Of a DNA stretch of 64,000 nt, positions 45,826 to 55,199 are shown in pieces. A program made the translations under genes and the position numbers. Each line of letters opens with the position of its first letter. The first letter of the stretch is position 1. The notes beneath the pieces are model-generated. The model was not told where the DNA came from and made no database searches. It saw only the letters and a list, made by a program, of their open reading frames with translations. The DNA is from Mesorhizobium huakuii (lineage in GTDB: Bacteria; Pseudomonadota; Alphaproteobacteria; Rhizobiales; Rhizobiaceae), in NCBI RefSeq assembly GCF_014189455.1, contig NZ_CP050296.1, forward strand, positions 4,088,001 through 4,152,000. Reading direction: 5' to 3'.

Positions 45826-47220
45826 ATGACCGGATGGACACGCCGCGGGCTCTTGAAAACGGCCGCCATCGCTGGCGCCGGCGGGGTCGGGCTCTCGGCC
45901 ATCGGCAGGCTTGGCAGTTGGGCCGCCGCCAGTCCGGAACCGGTGGTGCTGCAGACGGCGAAAATCCAGGCGAAGCTGATGGATGTCGGCCCGACCAACA
46001 ATGTGCTGACCTATGGCAACGCCGGGATGCCGCCGGTGCTGAGGATGAAGAAGGGCGAGCCCTTCGCTGCCCGCCTCATCAACGCCATCGACGATCCGAC
46101 AACCATCCACTGGCATGGCATTCGCGTGCCGAACAAGATGGATGGCGTGCCGTTCCTGGTGCAATCCTATGTCTACGCCGGCGATCATTTCGACTACACC
46201 TTCACGCCGCCCGACGCCGGCACCTTCTGGTATCACCCGCATTGCAACACGCTGGAGCAGATGGGCCACGGCCTGACCGGCGTGATCGTGGTCGAGAATC
46301 CGAATGATCCGAAGTTCGACGCCGAATTTGTCGTCAATCTGCGCGACTGTCGTCTTGGCGACGACGGCCAGTTCATCGACCAGTTCCGGCCGCGCGACGC
46401 CGCGAGAACCGGCACCTACGGCACGGTGCGCACCGCCAACTGGCTTGACCAGCCGCAATATGACGCCCCGGCCGGAGGGCTGGTGCGGCTGCGCGTCGCC
46501 ATCACCGACGTTACCCGCATCTATGCCTTTCGCGTCGACGGCGCCGAGGCGATGGTCATGGCGCTGGATGGCAATCCGGTGCCTGAGCGTTTTTCGCCCG
46601 ATGCCTTGCTGCTCGGGCCGGGACAGCGCATGGAACTCGCCATCCGCATGCCCGACCAGGAAGGCGCGGTGGTGAGCCTGCGGGACGTCAGGGGGACCAA
46701 GCCCAAAATCCTGGCGACCCTGCGCGCGACGGGCAGCTCGCTCAAGCGGGACATCCGCGATATTGCATCGCTGGAGGTCAATCCGGTGGCGGAGGTCGAT
46801 CTCGCCGGCGCCCAGCATATTCCGCTGGCGCTCAGCGCCACGGCGGAAAACGTCCCGAGCGATGGCATCTGCGGTTCGCTTGGCTACAGTTTCTGGGCCA
46901 TCAACAAGGTGCCGTGGCCTGGCGATACATCCGATCCGACCGCGCCGCTGGCCGAACTGAAGCTCGGCAAGAGCTATGTTATCGACATGGAGAACCTGAC
47001 GCCGCAATCACACCCGATGCATCTGCACGGCATGAGCTTCAAGGTGCTGTCGTCCTCGACGCGGCAGGTTGAGCCGTTGATTTCCGACACCTATCTCATC
47101 CAGCCGAATGAGAAGGTGAGCCTCGGCTTCGTCGCCGACAATCCAGGCGACTGGCTGCTGCATTGCCACATTATCGAGCACCAGAAATCGGGCATGACGA
47201 GCTACGTCAGAGTGGTCTGA
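45826..47220 (+). CDS. Tat-exported multicopper oxidase
   Basis: 464 aa. A twin-arginine signal (TRRGLLKTAAIAGAGG) leads to three cupredoxin domains. All four copper motifs are present: TIHWHGIRVP, FWYHPHCN, SHPMHLHGMSF and LLHCHIIEHQKSGM. The HCHIIEHQ...M segment holds the type 1 Cys and axial Met, so an active laccase or cuprous-oxidase-type enzyme is expected in the periplasm. There is no Met-rich insert like that of CueO. It starts 44 bases after metH, but a functional link is not evident. Confidence 0.93.
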   Translation: MTGWTRRGLLKTAAIAGAGGVGLSAIGRLGSWAAASPEPVVLQTAKIQAKLMDVGPTNNVLTYGNAGMPPVLRMKKGEPFAARLINAIDDPTTIHWHGIRVPNKMDGVPFLVQSYVYAGDHFDYTFTPPDAGTFWYHPHCNTLEQMGHGLTGVIVVENPNDPKFDAEFVVNLRDCRLGDDGQFIDQFRPRDAARTGTYGTVRTANWLDQPQYDAPAGGLVRLRVAITDVTRIYAFRVDGAEAMVMALDGNPVPERFSPDALLLGPGQRMELAIRMPDQEGAVVSLRDVRGTKPKILATLRATGSSLKRDIRDIASLEVNPVAEVDLAGAQHIPLALSATAENVPSDGICGSLGYSFWAINKVPWPGDTSDPTAPLAELKLGKSYVIDMENLTPQSHPMHLHGMSFKVLSSSTRQVEPLISDTYLIQPNEKVSLGFVADNPGDWLLHCHIIEHQKSGMTSYVRVV

Positions 47221-47304
47221 AGCCACGTTCGAGCGGTTTTGTTGGCAAAAGCGGGTGGTTCCCTGCTATGCCGCCTCCAAATCAGGAACCATGGACATCC
47301 CTGC

Positions 47305-48618
47305 ATGACCAATGTCGCCTTGACCGGCCTTGCCCGTGATCTCGCCAGCCGTGCCGCCGAAGGTCGCCCGGTGCGCATCGGCGTCATCGGTTCGGGCGAA
47401 ATGGGCACCGACCTGGTCACGCAAGGCATGCTGATGCCGGGCATTTCGGTTTGCGCCGTTTCCACCCGACGTCCGCACACCGCGCGTGACGCTATCCGCA
47501 TCGCCTATGGCGACGAGGCGATGGCGGTCGAAGCCGACACGGCATCGAAAGTCACCGCGGTCATCGAGGCGGGAAAGATCGCCATCACCTCCAATGAGAT
47601 GCTGGTCACCAATCCGCTGATCGACGTCGTCATCGACGCCACCGGAAAACCGGGCGTCGCCGCCGATTTCTGCCTGTCGGCGATGGAGCATGGCAAGCAT
47701 CTGGTGATGATGAATGTCGAGGCCGACGTCACCATCGGCTGTTATCTCAAGCAGCAGGCCGATCGGCTCGGCGTCGTCTATTCGGTCGGCGCCGGCGACG
47801 AGCCGTCGAGCTGCATGGAACTGATCGAGTTCGCGTCCGCGCTCGGCCTGACCATCGTCTCGGCCGGGAAGGGCAAGAACAATCCGCTCAACCACGACGC
47901 CATGCCGGACGACTATCGCGAGGAAGCGATCCGCCGCAACATGAACCCGCGCATGCTGGTCGAGTTTGTCGACGGCTCGAAAACCATGGTTGAGATGTGC
48001 GCCATCGCCAACGCCACCGGCCTGGTGCCCGACGTGCCCGGCATGCATGGCCCGAAAGCCGACCGCGACGACCTCGTCAAGGTGCTGATCCCACGCGAGG
48101 ATGGCGGGCTGCTGCTGAAAAAGGGCGTTGTCGACTACACCATCGGCAAAGGCGTGGCGCCCGGTGTCTTCGTCATCGTCGAGGCGACGCATCCGCGCAT
48201 CATCGAGCGCATGGACGATCTGCATATCGGCCACGGCCCCTATTACAGCCTGTTCCGGCCCTATCATTTGACCTCGCTGGAAGTACCGCTGACCGCCGCC
48301 CGCATCGTGCTGTCCGGCAAGCCCGACATGGTGCCGCTGCCACGGCCGGTCGCCGAGGTCTGCGCGGTCGCCAAGCGCGATCTGGCAGCCGGTGAGACCT
48401 TCGATGCGATCGGCGAGACCTGCTATCGCTCCTGGACCATGACCGTCGGCGAAGCCCGTGCCCAGCGCGCCGTGCCGGTCGGCCTGCTCGAGGGCGGCAA
48501 GGTGCTGAAACCGGTCAGGAAAGGCGAATTGCTCACCGCCGACAATGCCATGCCTGACCAGACGACAAGGCTGTTCGCCTTGCGCCGACTGCAGGATGAG
48601 ATGCTGTACGGGGGCTAA
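47305..48618 (+). CDS. Homoserine-dehydrogenase-like NAD(P)-dependent oxidoreductase with SAF domain
   Basis: 437 aa from ATG 47305 (MTNVALTGLARDLASRAAEG). The N-terminal Rossmann fold (RIGVIGSGEMGTDLVTQGML) and IDVVIDATGKPGVAADF resemble homoserine dehydrogenase. The middle part (VYSVGAGDEPSSCMELIEFA, then SAGKGKNNPLNHDAMPDDY) is typical of SAF-domain oxidoreductases of sugar-acid catabolism. The C-terminal SAF segment is near PLPRPVAEVCAVAKRDLAAG. The actual substrate is not identifiable. The gene stands alone between the oxidase and the antitoxin gene. Confidence 0.87.
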   Translation: MTNVALTGLARDLASRAAEGRPVRIGVIGSGEMGTDLVTQGMLMPGISVCAVSTRRPHTARDAIRIAYGDEAMAVEADTASKVTAVIEAGKIAITSNEMLVTNPLIDVVIDATGKPGVAADFCLSAMEHGKHLVMMNVEADVTIGCYLKQQADRLGVVYSVGAGDEPSSCMELIEFASALGLTIVSAGKGKNNPLNHDAMPDDYREEAIRRNMNPRMLVEFVDGSKTMVEMCAIANATGLVPDVPGMHGPKADRDDLVKVLIPREDGGLLLKKGVVDYTIGKGVAPGVFVIVEATHPRIIERMDDLHIGHGPYYSLFRPYHLTSLEVPLTAARIVLSGKPDMVPLPRPVAEVCAVAKRDLAAGETFDAIGETCYRSWTMTVGEARAQRAVPVGLLEGGKVLKPVRKGELLTADNAMPDQTTRLFALRRLQDEMLYGG

Positions 48619-48676
48619 GCCTGGGAGCTACCGCTCAAGCTTCGATTCTGTCAAAATCATTGCGTCGAGGACCCGG

Positions 48677-48913
48677 ATGAAGCTCCACATCAGAAATCCG
48701 CGCGCACGCGAGTTGGCGAGACGGCTTGCAGACATGCGCAATACTTCGATGGCCAAGGCGGTCATCGACGCGCTTCAATCCGAACTGCGGCGGGAGCAAC
48801 TCCCGCTCGCCAAAAGGCTCGCTATCATAGCTGACGATCTTAGGGCCAAGGCAGGGGCGGGTGGCCGAACCGTGGACAAGGACGAGATCAGCGAAATGTG
48901 GGGACAGCCCTGA
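48677..48913 (+). CDS. Orphan VapB-like antitoxin (PSK/Rv0623 type)
   Basis: 78 aa from ATG 48677 with GAGG six bases upstream. MKLHIRNPRARELARRLADM, then NTSMAKAVIDALQSELRRE, matches the VapB/PSK antitoxin family (N-terminal DNA-binding arm, then a helix binding the toxin). VapC, a PIN-domain RNase, is normally encoded directly downstream. Here the next gene is proC on the opposite strand after 22 bases, and no PIN sequence is visible. It is therefore a solitary antitoxin, either a remnant of a lost module or a stand-alone regulator. Confidence 0.82.
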   Translation: MKLHIRNPRARELARRLADMRNTSMAKAVIDALQSELRREQLPLAKRLAIIADDLRAKAGAGGRTVDKDEISEMWGQP

Positions 48914-48935
48914 CTCCTCTCGAACCGTCTCTGGT

Positions 48936-49751
48936 TTATTTCCCCAACTCGATCGACCGCAATCGCGCCGCCTCGACTGCCTGCGTCAGCAGATTGGTCA
49001 GCCGGTCCTCGCCCATCAGCACGCCAAGGGCTGCTGCCGTCGTGCCGTTCGGGCTGGTCACCTGCTGACGCAGCACGCCCGGGTCCTCCCGGCTTTCGGC
49101 GGCGAGCGAGGCAGCGCCGTAAACGGTCTGCATGGCGAGCAGTTTGGCGGTTGCCGCTGGCAGGCCCGCTTTTTCGGCGGCGACGGTCAGCGCTTCGATG
49201 AAATGGAAAATATAGGCCGGCCCCGATCCCGACACGGCGGTGACTGCATCCATCAGGCCTTCGTCGTCGATGGTGGCCACTTCACCGCTGGCCGACAGCA
49301 GGTCGGCGACAAAGCGCTTGGTATCATCCGAGACGAGCGGGTTGGAAAACACCACCATCATGCCCTTGCCGATGGCAGCGGGCGTGTTGGGCATGCAGCG
49401 CGCGATCGGCGCGCGGTTGCCGAGGATGTCTTCGAAAGTGGCGACCGGCGTGCCGGCAGCGATGCTGACGAAGGTGGTGCGGCCGTCGCCAAAGCGCTTG
49501 TAGGCGGCAGTGACGTCGCGGATCACCTGCGGTTTCACCGCGATGACGACGAGGTCGGGCACCGCATCGGCGGGAATCTCACTGGCATCCGCGGCTGTGG
49601 CGCAGCCAAGCGTTGCAGCGCGCTGGCGCAGATCGGCATTGGGCTCGACCACGAAAACCGCCGATGGCGCAAGCTTGCCTGATTTCAGCCAGCCCGAGAG
49701 CATGGCGTAACCCATATTGCCGCAGCCGGCGAGAACAAGCCTGATCGTCAT
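48936..49751 (-). CDS. proC: Pyrroline-5-carboxylate reductase ProC
   Basis: 271 aa from ATG 49751 with GGAGGG seven bases upstream. Last step of proline biosynthesis (P5C to proline with NAD(P)H). The Rossmann motif IRLVLAGCGNMGYAM is at the N-terminus, with VIAVKPQVI, the P5CR signature region SGSGPAYIFHFIEAL, and PGVLRQQVTSPNGTTAAAL. Length is typical. It lies before the polysaccharide genes but is a housekeeping function. Confidence 0.95.
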   Translation of the reverse strand: MTIRLVLAGCGNMGYAMLSGWLKSGKLAPSAVFVVEPNADLRQRAATLGCATAADASEIPADAVPDLVVIAVKPQVIRDVTAAYKRFGDGRTTFVSIAAGTPVATFEDILGNRAPIARCMPNTPAAIGKGMMVVFSNPLVSDDTKRFVADLLSASGEVATIDDEGLMDAVTAVSGSGPAYIFHFIEALTVAAEKAGLPAATAKLLAMQTVYGAASLAAESREDPGVLRQQVTSPNGTTAAALGVLMGEDRLTNLLTQAVEAARLRSIELGK

Positions 49752-49811
49752 TGAAAGCCCTCCGAAGGAAGGCCCTGACATAGACGCTCGCGGTTCTCTG
49801 GGGAAGCCCTG

Positions 49812-51146
49812 TCAGGACAGACGGGGAGGGCTCCGCACCGCGATCGGCCGCAGCGACACTTGCCTCAGGCCAAGCACGCCGAGCACGAAGAACAGCCAGA
49901 CCGGGTCGCCGCGATGGAAGAAGAAGCTTTCTAGGAAAGCGTTGAGCGCGGTGAACAGCACCACCATCATGAAGAAGTCGCCGAGAAAGATGTTTTCCCT
50001 GCGCTGCGGAATGCGCATGTAGTCGCGCAGCGGCGCGATGAGGAAGGTGTAGACCGCCACGCAAAGGGCGGGGATGCCCATCAGCACGGCGATGTCGAGA
50101 TAGCCGTCATGGCCGTGCACGATGGTCCTGATATCCCAGGGCCGGTCGAAGGGCTGGTCCTGGTTGAGCAGCAGCGGCGTGCCCCAGAAGCTTTCATAGC
50201 CGTAGCCGGTCCATGGCTTCTTCGCCAGCATCGAGCCGGCGAACTCCCACAGCGTCGTGCGGCCGGTATAGGTCATGTCGGGGAAATAGATCGCCGTCAG
50301 ATGTTTCACCGGGGGCAGGAAGACGATGCCCAGCGTGCCGACCGCCGTGGCGATGATCGCCAGCGCAAACAGGATCGGCGTGCCGAGCCGCATGCCCATC
50401 AGGCTCGGCAGTACCACGATCAGGATCGAGAACGGCACCAGGCCGGCAGTCGTCTTGGAACCGGTGTGCAGCATGAAGACCATCGCCGCGCAGAAGATCC
50501 CCGCGCCCCACCAGCGCTGCCCGCGCCGGTAGAGATAGAGGCCGGCGAAACTGAAGCAGGCCATGATCGGGCCGGCGATGTTCTTGTGGGTGAACACGCC
50601 GCGCCACAGGCCGGCATGTTCCGGTTCCTGGGAATCGGCGGTGTGCATCGCCTCGTGCGGAAAGACGATGAGGCCGAGGTAGGAAAGCCCCATGACCACG
50701 ACCGCGGTGAAGATGATGACTTTCGAAAAGGATTCGGCATCGCGCGGCAGCGCCAGGATCGTTGCCATCGTCAGGATGCCGATCATCGTGAAGGATGCGG
50801 CGCGCATCGCCGAGGGCGGGTCGGTCGCCAGCACCACCGACAGGAAGAAGAAGCCCAGCATCAGCACCCATGACGGGCTGAGCAGCGAGCGCACGATGCG
50901 CGGATCGGCAAAGGCCATCAGCGAAAAGATCGAAACGGCACCGAGCGAACCGAAGCCGAGCTGGTTGACGATGTCGCCGCCGTCGCCGGTGAGTTCGGCG
51001 CCGGCCGGCTGGAACGGGCGGAAGGACACCATGATGACGGTGAACAGAAGTGCGGCGATCGCGGTCGCCACGCCGTCGCGCGTGAACGCGTCGCTGAGCG
51101 GGGCGCGCTCAGTTCTTCTCGGGCTGGCGATACTGCTCATTGGCAT
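49812..51146 (-). CDS. O-antigen ligase/polymerase family protein (ExoQ-like)
   Basis: 444 aa, about eleven helices. The Wzy_C/O-antigen ligase pattern is visible: RGVFTHKNIAGPIMACFSFA, then LHTGSKTTAGLVPFSI, then a large periplasmic loop (TYTGRTTLWEFAG, MLAKKPWTGYGYESFW, GHDGYLDIAVLMGIPAL). This is the ExoQ/WaaL-type arrangement with Arg and His in the periplasmic loops. The likely role is polymerisation of exopolysaccharide repeat units. It overlaps the adjacent GT2 gene by 38 bases on the same strand. Confidence 0.88.
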   Translation of the reverse strand: MPMSSIASPRRTERAPLSDAFTRDGVATAIAALLFTVIMVSFRPFQPAGAELTGDGGDIVNQLGFGSLGAVSIFSLMAFADPRIVRSLLSPSWVLMLGFFFLSVVLATDPPSAMRAASFTMIGILTMATILALPRDAESFSKVIIFTAVVVMGLSYLGLIVFPHEAMHTADSQEPEHAGLWRGVFTHKNIAGPIMACFSFAGLYLYRRGQRWWGAGIFCAAMVFMLHTGSKTTAGLVPFSILIVVLPSLMGMRLGTPILFALAIIATAVGTLGIVFLPPVKHLTAIYFPDMTYTGRTTLWEFAGSMLAKKPWTGYGYESFWGTPLLLNQDQPFDRPWDIRTIVHGHDGYLDIAVLMGIPALCVAVYTFLIAPLRDYMRIPQRRENIFLGDFFMMVVLFTALNAFLESFFFHRGDPVWLFFVLGVLGLRQVSLRPIAVRSPPRLS

Positions 51147-52107
51147 ATCCGAATTCGGCCAGCACGCGGCCCAGCGCCACGTGGACGGGGTAGATGGCGA
51201 TCGCCGGAGATCCGGTCCACGCCAGCCGGATCAAGCCGCGAAACGGCGCGGCGGCAAGCAGCGCCAGGCTCTTCGCGAACACTCTGGCGCCGGCCAGCGG
51301 CGTGCCCGCACGTTTCTTCTTTTCGACCAGTGTCGAGATCACGCCGTTGCGCAGGCTGCGGGCTCGGATCCAGTCGGCCTCGACACGCCGTGCCGGAACG
51401 GTTTCGCGCACTTGTCCTTCGGCACACCAGCCGAGCACAAAGCCTCTTTGCGCCGACCGGCTGAGAAAGTCCGAGTCGCCGCCGCCCATGAAATTGAATT
51501 TGAGATCGAGGAAGGGCGGCCCCATGGCGACCAGCACGTTGCGCCCGACCAGAAGATTGCCGGACGAATAGAGCGCCGGCACGCGTCCCGTCGCCCGGTA
51601 GGGCGGTGCGAAGACAGGATGTTCGGCCCATTTCGCATGGGCGGGATCGGCGAAGACGGGCACCTGCGGGCCGCCGACAATATCGGCGCCGAGCCTTTCG
51701 GCAGCCGCGCACATACGTTCCAGCCAGTGCGGATCGGCGATCTCGTCATCGTCGATGACCAGCAGATGCCTGAAGTTCGGGAAGTGCAGGATCGCCGTCT
51801 GCCAGCCGGCATTGTAGGCGCTGCAATTGCCGCGCTCATGCGCGATGATGACCATGCCCGGCATCTCGCCGCGCTCGAACAGCGGCAGCACCGCCTTGGC
51901 GCCTTCCCGCGCCTCGGCTTCGTTCTCCATGATGATGACGGCAAAGCGCCTGCCGGTCAGCTGCGCGCGCAGTGACGCCAGCGTTTCCAGCACCTGTTCG
52001 GGCCGCTTGAAGGTCGGCAAGGTGACGACCACTTCGACTGCCTCCACGTCAAGCCGGGGAGACCGTCCAGCGATCGATACCGAACCATCCGATGGCAAAG
52101 GGATCAT
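51109..52107 (-). CDS. Family 2 glycosyltransferase
   Basis: 332 aa from ATG 52107; a GTG at 52149 with 14 extra residues is an alternative. The GT2 fold begins VEVVVTLPTFKRPEQVLETL. The nucleotide/metal site is HLLVIDDDEIADPHWLERM (DDD), followed by the acceptor region NFMGGGDSDFLSRSAQRGFV. No membrane anchor is evident, although the C-terminal part has hydrophobic stretches. It is the first of a two-gene unit with the O-antigen ligase gene. Its upstream region is shared with the divergent glycosyltransferase operon. Confidence 0.87.
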   Translation of the reverse strand: MIPLPSDGSVSIAGRSPRLDVEAVEVVVTLPTFKRPEQVLETLASLRAQLTGRRFAVIIMENEAEAREGAKAVLPLFERGEMPGMVIIAHERGNCSAYNAGWQTAILHFPNFRHLLVIDDDEIADPHWLERMCAAAERLGADIVGGPQVPVFADPAHAKWAEHPVFAPPYRATGRVPALYSSGNLLVGRNVLVAMGPPFLDLKFNFMGGGDSDFLSRSAQRGFVLGWCAEGQVRETVPARRVEADWIRARSLRNGVISTLVEKKKRAGTPLAGARVFAKSLALLAAAPFRGLIRLAWTGSPAIAIYPVHVALGRVLAEFGYANEQYRQPEKN

Positions 52108-52278
52108 CCGTGTCCAGCCACATGGTGAGTCGCGTTCTGGTAGCACCACGGTGATAAGGTTTCGTTAATCACCTTGCACGGAGAAGCCCATCAGGCAGGG
52201 GCTTTCTGCCGTTGATTGTGCTCGCTTAATCAAGGGTTCACCGCGCTTTGCTACCGGCTACACCACAGGATAGGTGAG

Positions 52279-53451
52279 ATGCATCTGCTGTTCGCCACAT
52301 CGATCGTGCCCGACGGCGCTCTCGCCTCGGGCTACGAGATCGCCAATGCTGCGATTATCGCCGCCTTGCGGCGCGCCGGCGCGCGCGTCACGGTGATCGG
52401 CTTCACCTGGCCCGGGAAAGCCGCGGCCGACCCCGAAAACACCGTGGTGCTGGGTGCCATCGACGTCCGCACCGAAAGTGCCTCTGCGCTGCAAAAGCTC
52501 GCCTGGGTCGGCAAGGCGATGTTTTCGGGCTTCACCTTTGCATCGGTCAAGCTGCGTACGGTGTCCAACCGCGATGTGCAGGTCGCTCTCGAACAGGCCG
52601 GTCCGTTCGATGGCTATGTGCTGAATTCCGTACAATTCGCCGGCGCCTTCGAAAAGCTGTTCGAAGACCGGCCTTCGATCTTCGTCGCCCACAATGTCGA
52701 GCATCTCTCCGCGCGGGAAAACGCCGCTGCCGCCGGCGGTCTCTTCCAGCGCCTGCTGTTCCGCCGCGAGGCAAGGCTGCTTGAGATCGTGGAAGAGCGT
52801 CTCTGCCGCTGCGCGCGGTTTGTCTTCACGCTGGCCGAGGAAGACCGCGGGGCGCTCGGCGTCGCCTCCCACGACCGCTCGGCGGTGCTGCCGCTCGTGA
52901 CCGGCGCCAAAGCGCCAACCCGGAACGGCCCGCGCCGGATCGACTGCGACGCCGCTTTGATCGGCACCTGGACCTGGCAGCCGAACCGCATCGGCCTTGA
53001 CTGGTTCCTGGGCAAGGTGGTGCCGCATCTGCGGCCGGATTTCCGCATCCGCATCGCAGGCCACATGCCTTCCGGCGTCACCTCGACGCATCCGGGCGTC
53101 GAGTTTGTCGGCCGTGTCCCGGATGCCAGGGCTTTCGTGTGCGGCGCGGCCGTCATCCCACTGATCAGCACCGCCGGCAGCGGCGTGCAGCTGAAGACCA
53201 TCGAGACTTTCGAACTCGGCCTGCCGTCGGTCGCCACCAGCCGCTCGCTGCGCGGTATCGACCATCGCCCCGCCAATTGTGTCGTCACCGACGATCCGGC
53301 CGGTTTCGCCAAGGCGCTGGAGGCGGCTGCGGCCAACGTCCGGGACGTCGATGGCAGCGCCTTTCATCGCCAGCAGGTCAAGGCGCTCGATGCCGCCATC
53401 CGGCTTGGCTTGGAAAAACTCGGGGCGGTCAGGCAGGAGGTGTTTGCATGA
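52279..53451 (+). CDS. GT4-type glycosyltransferase
   Basis: 390 aa from ATG 52279 (MHLLFATSIVPDGALASGYE), preceded by AGGTGAG. A GT-B fold is suggested by the N-terminal SIVPDGALASGYEIANAAI and the C-terminal LIGTWTWQPNRIGLDWFLGK, then AAVIPLISTAGSGVQLKTIE, with the EFELGLPSVATSRS segment typical of GT4 sugar-nucleotide binding. The sugar is unknown. It is the first gene of a three-gene unit; its stop overlaps the following WecG-like gene by four bases. Confidence 0.87.
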   Translation: MHLLFATSIVPDGALASGYEIANAAIIAALRRAGARVTVIGFTWPGKAAADPENTVVLGAIDVRTESASALQKLAWVGKAMFSGFTFASVKLRTVSNRDVQVALEQAGPFDGYVLNSVQFAGAFEKLFEDRPSIFVAHNVEHLSARENAAAAGGLFQRLLFRREARLLEIVEERLCRCARFVFTLAEEDRGALGVASHDRSAVLPLVTGAKAPTRNGPRRIDCDAALIGTWTWQPNRIGLDWFLGKVVPHLRPDFRIRIAGHMPSGVTSTHPGVEFVGRVPDARAFVCGAAVIPLISTAGSGVQLKTIETFELGLPSVATSRSLRGIDHRPANCVVTDDPAGFAKALEAAAANVRDVDGSAFHRQQVKALDAAIRLGLEKLGAVRQEVFA

Positions 53452-54242
53452 ATATGCACACCGTTCGCGCTGCCTTCGGGCTCGACAACCTGAAGACGAT
53501 CCTCGGCATTTCGGTGCTCGCTATTCGCTGGGACGATGCGATCGCCCTGTTGAACCGACTGATTGCCGAGCGGCGCTTCACCAAGGTCAGTTTCCTCAAC
53601 GCCCACAATGCCAACATCGCCTGTTCCGACCCGGTCTTCGCCGAGGCGCTCGACGATTTCCTTATCCTGCCGGACGGCATCGGCGTCGATCTCGCCGCGC
53701 AGCTTCTCTACGGCGCGCCGTTTCCGGACAATCTCAACGGCACCGATTTCGTGCCGGCCTTCCTGCAGGCCTCTACACGGCCGCTGACCGTGGGGTTGCT
53801 CGGCGCGACGCGCGTTAACGCCGAGGCGGCGTCGGTCAAGCTGGCGGCCCTTGCCGTGCAGCACAATTTCGTGGTCATTCATGACGGCTATTTCTCCACC
53901 GCGCAGGAGCCGGAGATCATCGGCCGGATCGCGGCGCTGCGGCCCGATATGCTGCTGGTCGCCATGGGCGTGCCGCGCCAGGAACTGTGGATCGCGCGCC
54001 ACATCGATGAGCGCCACTGCACGATGCCGGTCGCGGTCGGCGCGCTGCTCGATTTCCTGAGCGGCTCGGTGCCGCGCGCACCGCTGTGGATGCGCCGCCT
54101 GCGCCTGGAATGGCTGTTCCGCCTGGCGGTCGAGCCGGACCGGCTCTGGCGCCGCTACGTGGTCGGCAATCCCGTGTTCCTGTGGCGGGTCGTCAAACAA
54201 AGATGGTCGCGTGGAGCCGAAACGGCCGGAGAGCTCCGTTGA
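53448..54242 (+). CDS. WecG/TagA/CpsF-family glycosyltransferase
   Basis: 264 aa. The family (GT26) is recognisable by FLNAHNANIACSDPVF, ILPDGIGVDLAAQLLYG, LNGTDFVPAFLQ, and MLLVAMGVPRQELWIARH. It transfers a second sugar or UDP-ManNAc-like residue onto undecaprenyl-PP-sugar on the inner face of the membrane. The C-terminal helices (RLEWLFRLAVEPDRLWRRY) are normal. The start overlaps the previous stop as ATGA. No priming transferase (ExoY/WecA-type) is visible in the window, so the lipid-linked first sugar comes from elsewhere. Confidence 0.92.
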   Translation: MNMHTVRAAFGLDNLKTILGISVLAIRWDDAIALLNRLIAERRFTKVSFLNAHNANIACSDPVFAEALDDFLILPDGIGVDLAAQLLYGAPFPDNLNGTDFVPAFLQASTRPLTVGLLGATRVNAEAASVKLAALAVQHNFVVIHDGYFSTAQEPEIIGRIAALRPDMLLVAMGVPRQELWIARHIDERHCTMPVAVGALLDFLSGSVPRAPLWMRRLRLEWLFRLAVEPDRLWRRYVVGNPVFLWRVVKQRWSRGAETAGELR

Positions 54243-55162
54243 ACAGGCGGTTCGTTCCAGGCGCTTTTGCCGTCTCCGGCCTGTTGCCGAAGACGCCGAC
54301 AGCAGCGGTGGTGACGGCAAGCTACGCGCCGGACTTCGAGCGCTGCCGCCTGTTGTGCGAGACCCTCGATCGGCATGTGTCCGGTGCCGCGCACCATTAC
54401 ATCCTGGTCGAACATCGCGACGTCGCGCTTTTCCGTCAGCTGGAGACAGACCGGCGCACGGTTGTCGACGAGCGTGACCTGCTGCCGCGCTGGCTGCGCG
54501 CTTTCGACGATCCGCTCAGCCTGTTTCGCCGGCGTGTCTGGCTCAGCCTGAAGACGCAGCCGTTGCGCGGTTGGCACGTGCAGCAATTGCGCCGCATTGC
54601 CATCGCGGCGCATGCCAGGGAAGACGTTCTGGTCTTCTGCGATTCCGACGTTGCTTTCCTCAAGCCGTTCGACTGCACCGCCTTCTGGCGCGATGGCAAG
54701 GCGCGGCTGTTCCGCCGCGACGGCGTGCTGGCGGATGACGGTCACGACGAGCATCGCATCTGGTCGCACAATGCGGGTTCAGCGCTCGGCATCGACCCGT
54801 CGCCGACGTCGGTCCACGATTACATATCGACGCTGATCGCCTGGCGCCGCGACACTGTGCTTGCCATGTGCGGCCAGATCGAGAAGGTGCATGGCCGCGA
54901 CTGGGTCGAGGTGGTCGGCCAGGCGCGCAAATTCTCCGAATGCATGATCTATGGCCGCTATGTCGACGATGTGCAGGACGGCGCCGGCCATTTCCACGGT
55001 TCGGAGGAATTCTGCCGCGTCCACTGGACCGGCGAAGCACTTTCGGATGACGAGTTTCGCCGCTTCGTTGCCGGCATGGCGCCGGAGCAGGTGGCGATCG
55101 GCATGCAATCCTTCATCGGCACCGATATCGGCCGCATCCGCCGCCTGATCGGGCTGGATTAG
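54239..55162 (+). CDS. DUF6492-type glycosyltransferase-like protein
   Basis: 307 aa from a TTG start that overlaps the WecG-like stop. The N-terminal AAVVTASYAPDFERCRLLCE and VLVFCDSDVAFLKPFDCT (a DxD-like CDSD motif) fit a glycosyltransferase-like fold such as DUF6492. No membrane segment is present. It lies between the WecG-like gene and the convergent flippase gene and probably adds a sugar in the same polysaccharide pathway. Function beyond that is inference. Confidence 0.78.
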   Translation: MNRRFVPGAFAVSGLLPKTPTAAVVTASYAPDFERCRLLCETLDRHVSGAAHHYILVEHRDVALFRQLETDRRTVVDERDLLPRWLRAFDDPLSLFRRRVWLSLKTQPLRGWHVQQLRRIAIAAHAREDVLVFCDSDVAFLKPFDCTAFWRDGKARLFRRDGVLADDGHDEHRIWSHNAGSALGIDPSPTSVHDYISTLIAWRRDTVLAMCGQIEKVHGRDWVEVVGQARKFSECMIYGRYVDDVQDGAGHFHGSEEFCRVHWTGEALSDDEFRRFVAGMAPEQVAIGMQSFIGTDIGRIRRLIGLD

Positions 55163-55199
55163 CCGGCGCAGGAATTCAGGTCAGCGGCCTCACCTGAAT

